A program made the translations under genes and the position numbers. Under the pieces are notes generated by a model. That model searched no databases. It saw only the letters and a program-made list of their open reading frames with translations, and was not told where the DNA came from. Below are positions 10,500-21,603 of a stretch of DNA of 64,000 bases, piece after piece. The first letter of the stretch is position 1, and each line of letters starts with the position of its first letter. Source of the DNA: Tillandsia leiboldiana (taxonomy: Eukaryota > Streptophyta > Magnoliopsida > Poales > Bromeliaceae); contig CM055065.1 of the NCBI GenBank assembly GCA_029204045.2, forward strand, positions 11,173,024 through 11,237,023, in the 5' to 3' direction.

Positions 10500-10836
10500 G
10501 AAGCAGTTCTATGCAGCTGCCATAGAGATACACATGACGACACCATCATGCTGAGCCAAGTGCCTTCTTTATGATAATCCATTGTATTTTTCTTTTTTTT
10601 TTTCTTTTTTTTTTTTTTTTTTCTATTACTATCCGTGCTAAACTTTTTTCATCTATGATAGAGTCCAAATTTAAAATTGATTTTGACCTTTTCATGCTGA
10701 TTCATTTGTACATAATCTAGTTGTGTTGTGCCATGCCTATGTTTTGATCAATTTACATTGCATTACAATTTCACATTATGTTAAATTTTTATATTCCGGT
10801 TTTATGCTTCAAATTATTAAAACATTCTAGTACAGT
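10500..10836. other. Unassigned AT-rich stretch with poly-T tract
   Basis: No LTR, ORF or RNA gene is recognised here. A run of T with a single C break (about 10588-10622) could be the complement of a poly(A) tail from a retroposed sequence lying to its right on the minus strand. I cannot identify any body sequence. This may be the oldest DNA in the left part of the window. Confidence 0.4.
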
Positions 10837-11754
10837 TGTAGTGGCCCAGATCCCCGTGCAGCTTTTCCCCGTGTTCCGTGGCGAGAAACATCTATTATTG
10901 GTGTCTTGGGCCCGCAACGCATTAAATGGACGTGTTAGACGGACTCGGTGAGGTTTCTGGATCAAGCCTGTCTTTCGGCTGCTCCCGCCGAAATTTGGAA
11001 GTGGTTTCAGGCTAATTGGAGGCCGGATTTGGATTCAGCGCGAAAAAACGCTGAAAAACGGCTATTTACTTATTTTTTTCTGAGTTCGGACGCCCAAAAA
11101 CGGACAACTGGTAGTTTTCGGTGCATTTTGGTGCACGGGGGAGCCGTGGACCAGCGGGGGAGCCATGTGGCAGCCTCCGATAGGCGGGCTCACGTGGCGC
11201 GGTCCACGGAGACGCACGGGGGGGGTGCGGTGGACCAGGGTGGGGGACGTGGCGGCCCCGGAGTGGCCGGCTCATGTGCGCGCGGTCCATGCAACACGGG
11301 GGCAGGCAGGGCAGGTAGAGACGTGCGGGGGCAGAGCGGGCAGGTAGGCGCCCGTACGCGGGCGCCACGTGGCGCCCTGCGATTGGCGGGCGCCACCCGC
11401 TCCGCTGACTGCCATGGGACACGTGGCCGCGCCTGACTGGCTGGGCGCCCGCTGTCTCGTGTTCGGGACACGCGTCGCGCCCAGGCGATTTCGAGCGCTG
11501 GTCGCAGGGAGCCCGTGAGCGCGTTTTTGGCGCCCGAATCTCGGGCTCAAGCCCGAATTTGAGTGTTTCTTTGGGCTATGCCTATAAATAGGCTTCCCAT
11601 TTCCCCCCCATTTTCGGTTTTTGGGCCTTTTTCCCATGAGCAACCTTTAGCAAAACTCTTCCTCACTTTGTCCTCCATCTATCGAAGGATTTTCGGGATT
11701 TTTGGAGACCGCGACATCGGCAATTTCTGCGATTCAGCGCACTGCTATCAGGAG
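10837..11754 (+). repeat. Element I: 5' part of a Tekay-type LTR
   Basis: Begins TGTAGTGGCC and parallels the A LTR start (minus strand, 24876 downward) and K: conserved blocks are CGGATTTGGATTCAGCGCG, GAAAAACGGCTATTTACTT and GTGGACCAGC. It contains three G-boxes (11191, 11366, 11420) and TATAAATA at 11583-11590. It is cut off within the transcribed part, where it joins the pol tail of J with no recognisable boundary signal, suggesting deletion by recombination. Confidence 0.75.
11583..11590 (+). promoter_or_regulatory. TATA box of LTR fragment I
   Basis: TATAAATA in CCTATAAATAGG lies about 160-390 bp downstream of the G-box cluster, the same arrangement as in A and G. Confidence 0.7.
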
Positions 11755-11898
11755 CGACCGATGCAAATTCTTGCTCGTGAGGCTAAAGAATTGTGCAGTC
11801 GGGTAATGCCTTTGGTGAAGGTCTAGTGGAGCCATCATGATGAGAAAGAGGCCACTTGGGAGCCTGAGAATGAGTTGAGGAACTCCTATCCCCTTTGA
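11755..11898 (+). pseudogene. Element J: chromodomain end of Ty3/gypsy pol
   Basis: In one frame this reads R-P-x-Q-I-L-A-R-E, then E-L-x-S-R-V-x-P-L-V-K-V, a stop, W-S-x-H-D-E-K-E-A-T-W-E-P-E, and N-S-Y-P-L before TGA at 11896-11898. This is the integrase-associated chromodomain end typical of Tekay/Del elements, closely matching the end of A's pol (24924-25060). An in-frame TAG at 11824-11826 replaces the expected Leu codon. Everything upstream has been deleted. Confidence 0.85.
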
Positions 11899-11931
11899 TT
11901 GAGACACCCTCCTGAGTTATGGATTTTTCTA

Positions 11932-11966
11932 GTTTCGAAGACTAAACTCTTTTATGGAGGGGAGGA
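11932..11966 (+). other. J pre-PPT hairpin (degenerate) and polypurine tract
   Basis: GTTTCG-AAGA-CTAAAC (11932-11947) keeps five of six stem pairs. GGAGGGGAGGA (11956-11966) abuts the LTR start. Confidence 0.75.
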
Positions 11967-13553
11967 TGTAGAGTACCGGGGCTTTGTGTGCTGCACCGAC
12001 TCCACAGTTTGACGTGGTGCGGTGGGACCGCCCGTAGCATGTTCAGAATCAGATTTCGCTTGAGTTCGGGTCGTTTCGGATCGACGTGGGAGTCTCCGGA
12101 TCGAAAAGTGAGTTGGCGGCATCGAGATTGGGAGCCCCAGCTGATTACAGCATTTTGGGAAATTGCGTACTGGTACCCGAGGTTGGGTACCGGAACGAAT
12201 TAAAAAGGAAACCGACAGAGAGTTTCGGTTGGGAAAAATAGTGGAAATTTTCTAAGTCCCTGGGTACCGATACTGGATCATGCGTACCGATACCCCATAT
12301 CCCATTTGGCTTGAGTACCGGAATGCGGGGGTGGGTACCGGAACACTGGGTTGGACTGGGTGGATTTGGCCCTCGATTTGGGAAGTTTGAGCTTGGGTAC
12401 CGGTACTGGGAGCCCGAGTACTGATACTCAGCCTCCAGAACTTGGGGGCAGTGAGGTAATTTCTAGTTTGTAGTAAGGGCAAAAGGGTAACTTCACAATC
12501 CCAACCACCCACTCCTGTTGCATTAACTCCTCTCTACTCCCCATTAAAGAGACCACCCACCCCTCCTCTTCTCAGATGAACCAGAAGGAGACAAGAGAGA
12601 AGAACTGGGAGAAGAGAAAGAGAAAGTTTGAGAGTGAGATAGAGAGTGAGCAGAGTGGGAGTGTGAAGGAGAGGAATTGGCTGTGAGCGTGGGATTTTCT
12701 TTGCGCCGAAGCTTCGGTTTTCGATCGTGAGCGCGTCGGAGAGCTTGTCCGGTTGAGGAGAGCTCAGTTGGAGCTCGCACGCGTGCGGACACAGCCACAG
12801 AGGTGAGTACTGTGCTTTTCCGAGTTTTTTTGGATTTTCTCGGACTTTCGAGTTTTGGGCTGAGGGCTGCGTGTGGTGGGGAGCCGGTTGTGGCCCAGTG
12901 CACTGTGCGGAGCCGCGGAGGTGCGCAGGTGACTTGGCGGAGTGATTGTGGAGTTGGCTGTGGTTTGGTTAGAGCACAGAGGAGGCCTTACTCGAGGCTG
13001 TGGAGCTTGCTGTGAGCCCCTGGAGGTTTTACTGGACGCTCGGCAGAGTTGTGCGCGCCGAGGTGCAGAAGTGCTGTTTCGGCGGATTTTTGACAGTGAG
13101 TGGCTCGGCGCTTCACTGATTTCGGCTTAGCCTGTGGATAGCGATCCAGGTGGGTTGGAAATTCTTCAAGATGTATGGAATGCCCTCTAATGCTATTGTA
13201 TGCATGTTTAGCATGTCTAGCTTATCTGTTATTATAGCTGGTAAATCTGATAGTTGCCTAGAAAATTACAGGAAGACAACTTTGAGCCCCAGATATTTTT
13301 AGCATGATCTAGAGATGATTTGACACTAGACTGCATATTTTCTTGCCATTCGGGATGCATCTGGACATTCATAAAATTTATGTAACTGGTTTTAAGTCAA
13401 ACTCTGATTTTAAATTCGTTTTAAAATATTGAGAGCATTATGGATGGTCCGGCTAGTTCGGGATGCATGTATCCTCATGCCAGGGGGCCGAGTGGATTTT
13501 TAGAGCTCTGTGGGATGAGTTTCTAGTGTCATGAGAGATTGAGCATTTGTTTC
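11967..13553 (+). repeat. Element J 3' LTR, 5' part
   Basis: Starts TGTAGAGTACC after the purine tract. It holds a cluster of GTACCG motifs (12170-12430), a purine-rich GAGA stretch (12575-12680) and an AT-rich later part. Near 13460-13550 it resembles the middle of the G LTR (GGATGCATGT and GGGGGCCGAGTGG-like segments, compare 3195-3260). It is interrupted at 13554 by the start of another LTR (K), so its 3' end is not in this segment. Confidence 0.7.
12170..12430 (+). repeat. Cluster of GTACCG / GGTACC motifs in J LTR
   Basis: About nine GTACCG-containing copies occur, several as GGGTACCGGAAC or CGTACCGATAC, with GGTACC palindromes. They are dispersed at 15-60-base intervals rather than in strict tandem. 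The position upstream in an LTR suggests U3. Confidence 0.65.
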
Positions 13554-13914
13554 TGTAGTGGTCTAGGTCCCCATGCAGTTTTTCCCGTGAATCCACAGTG
13601 TGAAACACCTATTGTTGGTGTGTCTGGCTCATAGTGCATCAAGGGATGCCACAGATGGACCCAGTGAGGTATCTAGTGCTGGATTGGCCTTCGGCTGCTT
13701 TTGTCGAATTTTAGAAAGGGTTTTGGGCCAAACAGATGTTGGATTTGGATTCAGCACGGGAAAACGCATGAAAACGACTATTTGCTTGTTTGTTTCTGAG
13801 TCCGGAAGCCCAAAAACGGACTCCCGGAAGTTTTCAGTAGATTCTGGTGCAGGGGGGACCGTAGACCGCCGACATGCCACGTGGCGGCCTATCATTGGCC
13901 GTCTTGCAGGGCTC
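13554..13914 (+). repeat. Element K: 5' fragment of a Tekay-type LTR
   Basis: Begins TGTAGTGGTC and follows the start of the A LTR closely: GTGTGTCTGGC, GATGCCACAGATGGACCC, TTGGATTTGGATTCAGC, and GCCACGTGGCGGCC near the end. It is interrupted at 13914 by D. The remainder would lie beyond the far side of D, outside the window. Confidence 0.8.
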
Positions 13915-14183
13915 TGTCACGCCCCGGGGGTTTCAATCAGCGGAAACAATCAACGAAAAAGGATTTGTTTTGCGTATCAATTTTTTTTGAAATTCCTTCT
14001 TCCCCGGTGCGTGTCCAGACCCGCCGCATACACAGAACCACCCTGCAAACGGACAGAGTCTCCTCTGTATATGCACGGCATCGCGGCTAATACAACATGC
14101 AACCATAGTAGTTTATTCAATCACAACAGTTCTCAACACTTACATAACAGAACTATTCTCAAGGCCGACCAATTTGAAAGGAT

Positions 14184-14385
14184 AAACCCACAATTTTAAA
14201 AGCGGTGCCCACCCGGCACCCAGATTTCTAAAAAAGTTCGAAAACCATAAATCCACAGAGTTTTTAAAACAGTGCCCACACGACACTCAGGTTTTGAAAT
14301 CCGTTTTCTAAAATCCATAAATCCACAGGGTTTTGAAAACGGTGCCCACACGACACCCAAGTTTTGAAAACGATTTTCGCAATTC
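14184..14385 (-). repeat. Three ~65-bp tandem units in D LTR
   Basis: Units carry ATAAATCCACAGGGTTT, then GGTGCCCACACGACACCC and AGTTTT, and occur three times. B has the same three-unit array at about 17240-17445 and 35810-36020, so the array is a family feature. Confidence 0.75.
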
Positions 14386-14748
14386 CTTTTTCTTTTTCTT
14401 TCTTTCCTTTTGAAAAACGGCCGAACAGAGATAAGAATTCATCATCCACATAACCAAAGAGTAGAGTACCGACATCCACACCGACCCTACGAGGGTATCG
14501 AGAACCACACAATAGTCTACAAGTAGTAAATGAAATGCGACAGAAAAGGGAAAAATACAGTCTGGGATCTCATAGGACCCGAAAGCTCCTGACTCGGCCT
14601 CGCAGTCGCCTAGCTCTCACCCCTGAAGGAACTTGTCATGGTGTGGGAAGTCAGCGACACGATAATACTAATAATAGAGCAGGAAAAAGTAGTAAAGCCA
14701 ACCGTCAGACGATCCGGAGCAACCACCCTCCCAAGAGAGGAAAAGAAA

Positions 14749-14884
14749 CACGAACACCTGTAACACCTGACCACGTCGAGCATCTACGTCGACGGGTCGC
14801 ACCGCTCACAAAGAGCCACGAACACCTGTAACACCTGACCACGTCGAGCATCTACGTCGACGGGTCGCACCGCTCACACCTTGG
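14749..14884 (-). repeat. 68-bp tandem duplication in D LTR
   Basis: The sequence starting CACGAACACCTGTAACACC at 14749 repeats exactly from 14817 (period 68) through GCACCGCTCACA. It contains TCGAGCATCTACGTCGA. The duplication is absent from B and so is specific to this copy or lineage. Confidence 0.9.
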
Positions 14885-14942
14885 CGCCTCAAAACCCCAC
14901 AACTACGGGGGCCCCACTACGTCACCTCATGGGTTTACACGG

Positions 14943-15004
14943 GTCATAGACCACTTTTCCGGAAAAGCGCACCCTTTGCGGTGGCCAAACCGCGGGTGCG
15001 CGTG
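14943..15004. other. Palindrome-rich block conserved between D and B LTRs
   Basis: Contains the 14-bp palindrome CTTTTCCGGAAAAG followed by GCGGTGGCCAAACCGC, a second inverted repeat. The same block is at about 18004-18060 and 36575-36632 in B, better kept than its surroundings. It may be a structured RNA or protein-binding element; the function is unknown. Confidence 0.55.
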
Positions 15005-16965
15005 CTGCAGCCTCGAGCATAGTAACCAAGTACACCAGATAAAACCGATAGTAATGAACCATAAAGATCACCAAATATACCAAGTATAACTCAATAGCGA
15101 GGACCATAGAGACTATCCACGTTAGCACAGTTAAACGTATAATCAAAGTAGTTGCAACCGTCGGAAGCCCGACACTAAGTCTCAAAATAAAAACCCACCT
15201 CGAAGTCAGTCGAACGAGCCCCCTGAATGTAGGCCGATCCCGAACTCCCGCTAGACTAGACTGGTGCTGAACCGCTGGGCCCTGAACAGAAACTGTGATC
15301 AGAACTAGACTCGCTCATACCCATCCCGACAACACTACAATAACATGTCGCTAATACGGGGAACTTAGCCGAAACTAGGCTTAAACCGAAATTCCCGAAA
15401 ATCCACTGACCCTCCAGTCCTGGCCTGCCAGCGATCTAAAAAATATCCAAATATCGTCCAACTACACCTGCTGTCCCTAAACATCATAATTTTGATGTTC
15501 GGGCAGACAGGGACAAAATCATAATTTCCTTTATCGAAAAAATGCTATAAATACACCTTTATAACCGTTGTTCTCACTCGTTCTTCCAAACCAGGAAGCC
15601 AAAGACAGCGCCATAAGTTTCAGCGTGTCCGAAACGACGAGACGAAGCTCGTGCTCACGGGCTTGGGCTTACACGAAGTCCGAGGGCAAAGTTGGCCCAT
15701 AAAAACCTAGGCTCACAATGCAACTTTTGCTACTTGATGCTAGAATGAATTATACACTAGGTCCAACTGAGATCTACTGTAAGCATGATGTTTATATTGG
15801 ACAGAGGAGTGAGATGCTCACCTGGGATCGGCTGGAGGATGGCCGGAAAGATCGCCGGAACAACACCCTTAATGAAGCTAGGCTCGGGTTGCACCAAATC
15901 GTGGATCAAACCAAGTTTAACCCTGTAACAAAGTTGAGCATGAGTTAATGAAACCTCCCAGAGGAAGTCTGGTCCAGGTCCAACCCACTGCCGGCGGCCG
16001 GAACAAAACCCAACCAACCACAATAACGAGAAAGGTTGGATCAACTCAATACACAGAGACTTTTGGCCCAAACCAACTTGATGGAAATCTATATCATGAA
16101 GTTTAGAGCCTACCTGGGTGGATGGCCGGAGCCCGGAGACGTCGGCGGCGGCCGAAGCTCAAGCTCGGATGCAAGGATTGTGCAACTACAGTGGGCACAA
16201 TCCTTGCGTTAGAATCCACATGCAACTTCACAAAAGGTCTCATTCATGTCTAAGGAACTTACCTGGGTGGCTTTCCCACCGCGCGGAGCCCCGACGATCG
16301 CCGGAGTACAAGTTCACCGGAGTTGCACCCTCTAATGGCGGAATCCGGCCGGCGGTGTTCGGGCCGGCGCAACCTGGACCAAGATGATCTCCTCGGTGCC
16401 AAGAAGCTTCCTGCAGTAGTGGCCGGCGTCGGGAGTGAGCGGCGGCTCCGGACGGCGAAGCTCGGCCGAAGTGCTTAAAAAAAAACCAGTTCTAGGGTTG
16501 GCTCGTGCGGCGCGGATCCTCAACCGATGGCGATCAAACTTGTTGGGCTTCTTGCAGTCACCGAGAGGATGAGATCCACCGGTTCTGATCTCGAGTTCAA
16601 CGGCCGGATGGAGGCGGCGCCCAAGATCGGCCAAGAAATTATAATTTCGGCAACAGAAGCTCCCGCCGGCGACCGGGTCGACGGTGGCGGCTCGGGCTGC
16701 ACCAGGATGGTCCCCTCGGTGTTAGTAACATGATGCTAGGGTCCTTGGGCCAATCTAAAACGAAAACTTCCATAACTTACCTCGCCGGAAAAGAGAGGAG
16801 GAAGGAGGTGTCTCCCGCGGCGGCGCACGGCGGAGCTAGGCGTCGGGTTCACCTCAGCTCGGCGTCCACCACGCAGAGGCACTCCCAGATGTCGTTTGGA
16901 ACCACCCAAGGCCTCTGGGAGAATTCTTCTCTTTCCCAACCGAGATGAAGGAGGATATTCTTGGT

Positions 16966-19900
16966 TGTCACGCCTCGGGGGTTTAAACGCGCGAAAGGGT
17001 AGCCACCGATGCTCCCAAGAATTTGCATACATTTTTTTTTTGAAACCGATCTCCCCCGGCTCGTGCCCAGACCCGCCGCATATACAAATTCACTCTGCAA
17101 ACGGGCAGAGTCAACTTTGTATATGCACGACGTCCAGACAACAATGTCCATACAATCATTCCTTTAACCACACTAGTTCAACAGTCGATTCCAAACAACT
17201 ACCTTTCCATAGTTAATAAAGAGGCCGATTATTTTTGAAAGGATAAAGCCGCAGGGTTTTGAAAGCGGTGCCCACACGACACCCAAGTTTTATAAAGCCA
17301 TTTCGAAATCCATAAATCCACAGGGTTTAAAACGGTGCCCACCCGACACCCAAGTTTTATAAAACTGTTTTCGCAATCACATAAATCCACAGGGTTTTGG
17401 AAACGGTGCCCACACGACACCCAGGTTTAATAAACTGTTTTCGCAATGTTTTTCTCTTTTCTATTTTGTTTGTAGTTTGAAAGCGGCCAATCCAGAGATG
17501 TAAAAATAAGCACTTATTGAGAAGGTATGAAAGATAGACCAACATCCACGTCGACTCCACGGGGGTATCGGAATCCACACTAGCTACTACAAGTAATAAA
17601 ATGAAGAAAGGAAGTAAAGTAAACCGTATCTGTGGCCTCTAAGGGCCAGAAGATCGCTCACGCGGCCTCACCAACGCCCTAGCCCTCGCCCCTGGACGAA
17701 CCTGTCACGGAGTGGGAAGTCAGTGACCAGAAACAATAATAAAAGTAATGAGGGATAAAGTAAGGTAAACCACTGTAAAACCAGAGCAACCGCCCTCCCC
17801 AACATGCAACCAATAGTGAAAAACCCTGTACAATCCAAACCCGGGCACCTGCCCCGGCAACCTCACCGAGCACCTACCTCGGCCACCGCACCGAGCACCT
17901 GCCCCGGCGCCACACCGAGCACCTGCCTCGGCACCACCGCTCACACCTCCCACCTATGAGGGCCCCCATTAAGTCACCAACACGTGGGGTACACGGGTCA
18001 ACGTACCACTTTTCCGGAAAAGCACACCCTCGCGGTGGCCAAACCGCTGGTGTGCGTGTAGCAACCTCGAGCATCGACCGAGCACCAACCTCGGCCAACC
18101 AGACCGAGCACCTACCTCGGTAAACTAGACCGAGCACCTGCCTCAGCAATCATCCCGAACATGATGTATCATCAAGCCCACGACCCTCAGTCGCCATAAA
18201 TATGACAATAATAAATACGTAAGCGTATACGGGGGTTAGAAATATTTTAACATGTCAAACCTTTTCTCTTGCCAATTGCCCTCGTTTCCCGACTCAAGAA
18301 CTGTCGGGAGAGGAACCCACCTTTCGACCTCCGACTGGTCACACCGATCACCGTCCTCATCGCTAGCATGCTCCAAACAACCCTACTGTTGTTCGGAGAG
18401 GGCGAACTGCCCATCCAGTCTTCCACCGCGACGTTCATTAAAACGGAGGTCCATGTCACCCCCCACTACCCCTTACAAGATATAATTAACAATAACGGAA
18501 ACACGCGCAAAGAGGTTCTAAGGGGTACCCACCTCGAAGCAAGTCGAATGAAACACCTGGGGCGTCCCGCGCCCACGAACGACAATCAGACCTGAAAGGA
18601 AGTCCCCCAGAGAGTACAAATCAATAGTAACCCAATTCTCTGCGAACAAAACGTGTTTAATCCGACACCGTCGATGAATCGACCATTTTGCCGATTCACG
18701 GGTCGTAAAGTGAAGGTCTATTCAAAGGGAGTCAACGGATTCCGAACGAAAGGTTCGGAGATCAAGTGAACGCTGTCCCAAATAGCCTACCAAGCTACAA
18801 ATCCAATTAGACCCCCGGACTTTATTAAAAATTGCACTTTCATTCATATAAAACACATTAATCAACCCACAACTTTTAAACCGGGAAACATTAAACCATA
18901 ATATTTTACCCGTAACTAGATCTTAACGTGCTGGACCCCGTGCTCACAGTCTCGGATCAATTTGAGCCAAGGAGTTATAGTTTAGTCCATGAACAAGGCG
19001 TCCCTAGGTTCAATGTTGCTTACATCAATATCCTATCGGGTCATTTCCTGTTTTAGCATGAGCATCATGCTCAGGGATGTCCAAAAGTACAGAGGTTCAC
19101 CTCTGGACCTTCTCAAAACCCTCCAAGAACCATTCATGGCTCGCAACCGAACCCCACACACACACCAGGCTAGTTTAAACCCACATCCACCCACGGGCTC
19201 CCTAACATAAATAAACTTGAACACATGCTAGATAGTACTAAAAATAAGGGGAGGCTCACCTGTGCTATGTAGTAGCGCTGTTGGTATGATCCCTGGAGCA
19301 AGGTAGGCCCGCACCGAACCGAGAGGAGCACAAGTTGGCCGAGCACACTTGTCACTCGGTCATCCTTCAAGAAAAGGTGAGCATCACCTTCCTGGGTCCT
19401 CCATAAGTGGGACAAGCCTCAGCCCAAACCGATTGGCAGCTCCCTGTGCTCCTCAACCCGAGGAGGAAGAAGAAAGGCTTAACTTAGCCCATTAATGGCG
19501 GTTCGAGAACGGGGCTGCATGAGTCGCATGCAAGTGAACTAACGGCAAACCCAAGGTGTTAGAAAACTTACCAGACTTGGCCGGCGTCGGAGGAGCGACG
19601 GCGGCGGCCGGAGTCGAAGGTCGTCGAAGCATAGGCCTCTAATGGCGGATCTTCCACCGCGGGCTTCCGGACCCAAGAAAGCACAAAGGATGGATCCTCT
19701 AGGTGCTGTGGAGCTTGCCAAGGGTCGGACCGGCGGTCCGGGGCAGTGGCGGCGCCGGGCGGTGGAGCTCGGCCGTGAGGGAGACAACCCGAAACTATGG
19801 CTTGCTCCCCCGTGTTCCACAACGTACCAAATCCCACCAAACTTCGGGGAACATCATCTGGGGTCATGCAGGTTGTGTTGATCACAAAGGCCCAGTCGCC

Positions 19901-21196
19901 GGAGCTTGGAGGCGGCGCGCACCGATCACGGCCAAAACTAGGGTTCCGGCGGCCCCCCACTCACCCGACAGCAATCCGGGGAGTCCCGGGCTTCGGGGCT
20001 TCACCTGGAGCACCTCCTAGACGTCAGAACACGACTTCCGTGGCCCAAGGTGCAAGAAAGCCCACCGAAACCAAAGCCTCACCTCGCTGGATCCGATGAA
20101 GAAGGATGATGGCCGCGGCGGCGCACGGCGATGGTTGGCGTCGGGGAACCTTTGGCTTGGTCACAACCTCACAGGAGACTCGTCTGTTGATGATTAGACC
20201 AACCAAAACTCTCCCAGATGTCTCCCACCCCCTTCAACCCGAGAAGGAGACTTCTCTTCTTGTTTTTCTCCGGCGAGGGGACGTTGGCGGCCGGTGGTTG
20301 GCGGCGTAAAGGTCGTGAAGAGGTGCAGAAGGAGATGAGGGGTCGACTACCGCGGCTGGTTGCAAAAACTCTGGGTTTTAGGGTTTGCTAATTAAACCCT
20401 AATGCAACCTTTGAATAAATGCAAAAATTGCATTTTGGTCCCTCTACTGTTGATATTTGCCTCCAAGTCCCTCACAGAAATTTCATCTCGCCATTCCGTC
20501 CCTACCCAATGAGTTGCACGCTTTCCGGAGTACAATAAATTGGGTTTACGCACAAAATACTCATTTCTTTATCGTATTTCACGCATATCGAGGCCACCGG
20601 ATCGTCAAACTGAGAAATGGACACCACCACGACTCCCGGCTCGACGAAATCTATAAAGTAGTGATTTTAGTTTGTCGCATTCGATCCCCCTAAATTTTAA
20701 AATCTATCAAATATGGTAAAATAAACCGTTCTGCACGCTTTACGATGCTTCCGGCTCGACAAACAGAAATTTGGTCAACGCCACTGCGCTCAAAACGACG
20801 ATGCCATTCAAATCGACTACCTGGATCGTCAGATTCGGACTCCAGACAGTCGATCTGCCGACATTGGCTAGCGAGGGAATTAAATCAGGGAGTTACTATT
20901 CACTTCACTATTCACTTAAGTCGCGGGTCCCACTAGCTTCCTTGCTGAGTTCAGGACGATCCGACCGTCGGATAGACAAACAGTCTATATCATTTTCACT
21001 CGATTCAATGAGACGGTCGCACTGGAGACCTCAGATTTCCAAGATTAGACTCGGATCGAAAAGGCGGAATTTGTGCTTCGGCGATTGTGCCGTTCGCACA
21101 CCGGTATACAGACCGCTAAAGTTAACTTTGTTTCCTCGCACACATTCACCCCCGAAAAACACTCTTTATACCAACTCAGATTTCCCGAGTATTACA
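16966..21196 (-). repeat. B 3' LTR (left copy)
   Basis: Runs from TGTCACGCC to GTATTACA (plus view). On the minus strand it contains donor-like sites at about 19260, 19570 and 20082 after GC-rich modules. It also holds seven or so ACCGAGCACCTNCCTCGG units (17838-18145), the 65-bp tandem array and the palindrome block. Many visible substitutions against the right LTR make it older than A's pair. Open frames here recur in both LTRs only because the LTRs are copies; none resembles a known protein. Confidence 0.85.
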
Positions 21197-21603
21197 TCAC
21201 TCACACCTTAAAAGAAGTTTCGTCCTCGAAACTTAAACACACCGGGAATCCAGTAAGTGGGGAAAGGGCCCAAGCATGCCCGACTTGCGCTCCCAAAAGG
21301 CTTCGCGCCCCCTCGTGATCCTCACATTTCCCTCTGGCACTAGGAGAGATTGCAGTTTCCCCAACGGGCGCTGATGTTTGGCCTTTATTCGACGACCAAC
21401 CCAATGGCGAGTCACGAGTTGTGCTACATCCCTTGTCCAATTAAGCCACCAAGAGTCCGCTTAGGGTCTTAACTTTCCCCCGCTACCTCACCACACTTCC
21501 AAGTCCGTTCCGTGATGCATCACCATGAACCCCAAAATTCTCACCGGTGCCGATAGTGCATACACTGGTGCCCGTGCTAGCCGAACCTTGCGTTCTTCGA
21601 AGC
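21197..21603 (-). pseudogene. B internal region, 3' part: integrase trace and pre-LTR hairpin
   Basis: Read on the minus strand, 21330-21420 gives K-A-K-H-Q-R-P followed by G-K-L-Q-S-L-L-V-P-E-G. This parallels the integrase segment of A before W-E-H (V-K-A-E-H, G-K-L-Q-S-L-P-I-P-E). The sequence then jumps to the hairpin GTTTCG-AGGA-CGAAAC (21217-21232). The tract before the LTR reads AAGGTGTGAGTGA, an unusually T-containing polypurine tract shared with D. Confidence 0.75.

Larger units (their letters stand above)
13915..16965 (-). repeat. Element D 3' LTR, segment 1 of 3
   Basis: Starts (plus view) TGTCACGCCCCGGGGG, the same terminus as B. With segments 39774-39839 and 61193-62041 it makes a minus-strand LTR of about 3.97 kb. 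It matches the B LTR in order: repeated 65-bp units, a CTTTTCCGGAAAAG palindrome block, and GC-rich modules each followed on the minus strand by a splice-donor-like sequence. B is inserted at its right edge with TTGGT duplicated (16961-16965 and 39769-39773). The 5 bases before D are GGCTC; the partner copy is outside the window. Confidence 0.85.

Noticed and set aside
13629..14199. Frame crossing the K/D boundary that could look like a fusion gene
   Set aside because: It spans the join between a K LTR fragment and the D LTR end at 13915; neither side encodes a known protein.
19568..19960. Minus-strand frame of about 130 codons, repeated at 38139-38576 with 145 codons
   Set aside because: It recurs because it is in both LTRs of B. 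The two copies have different ends, and I recognise no protein family; kept only as part of the splice-donor observation.
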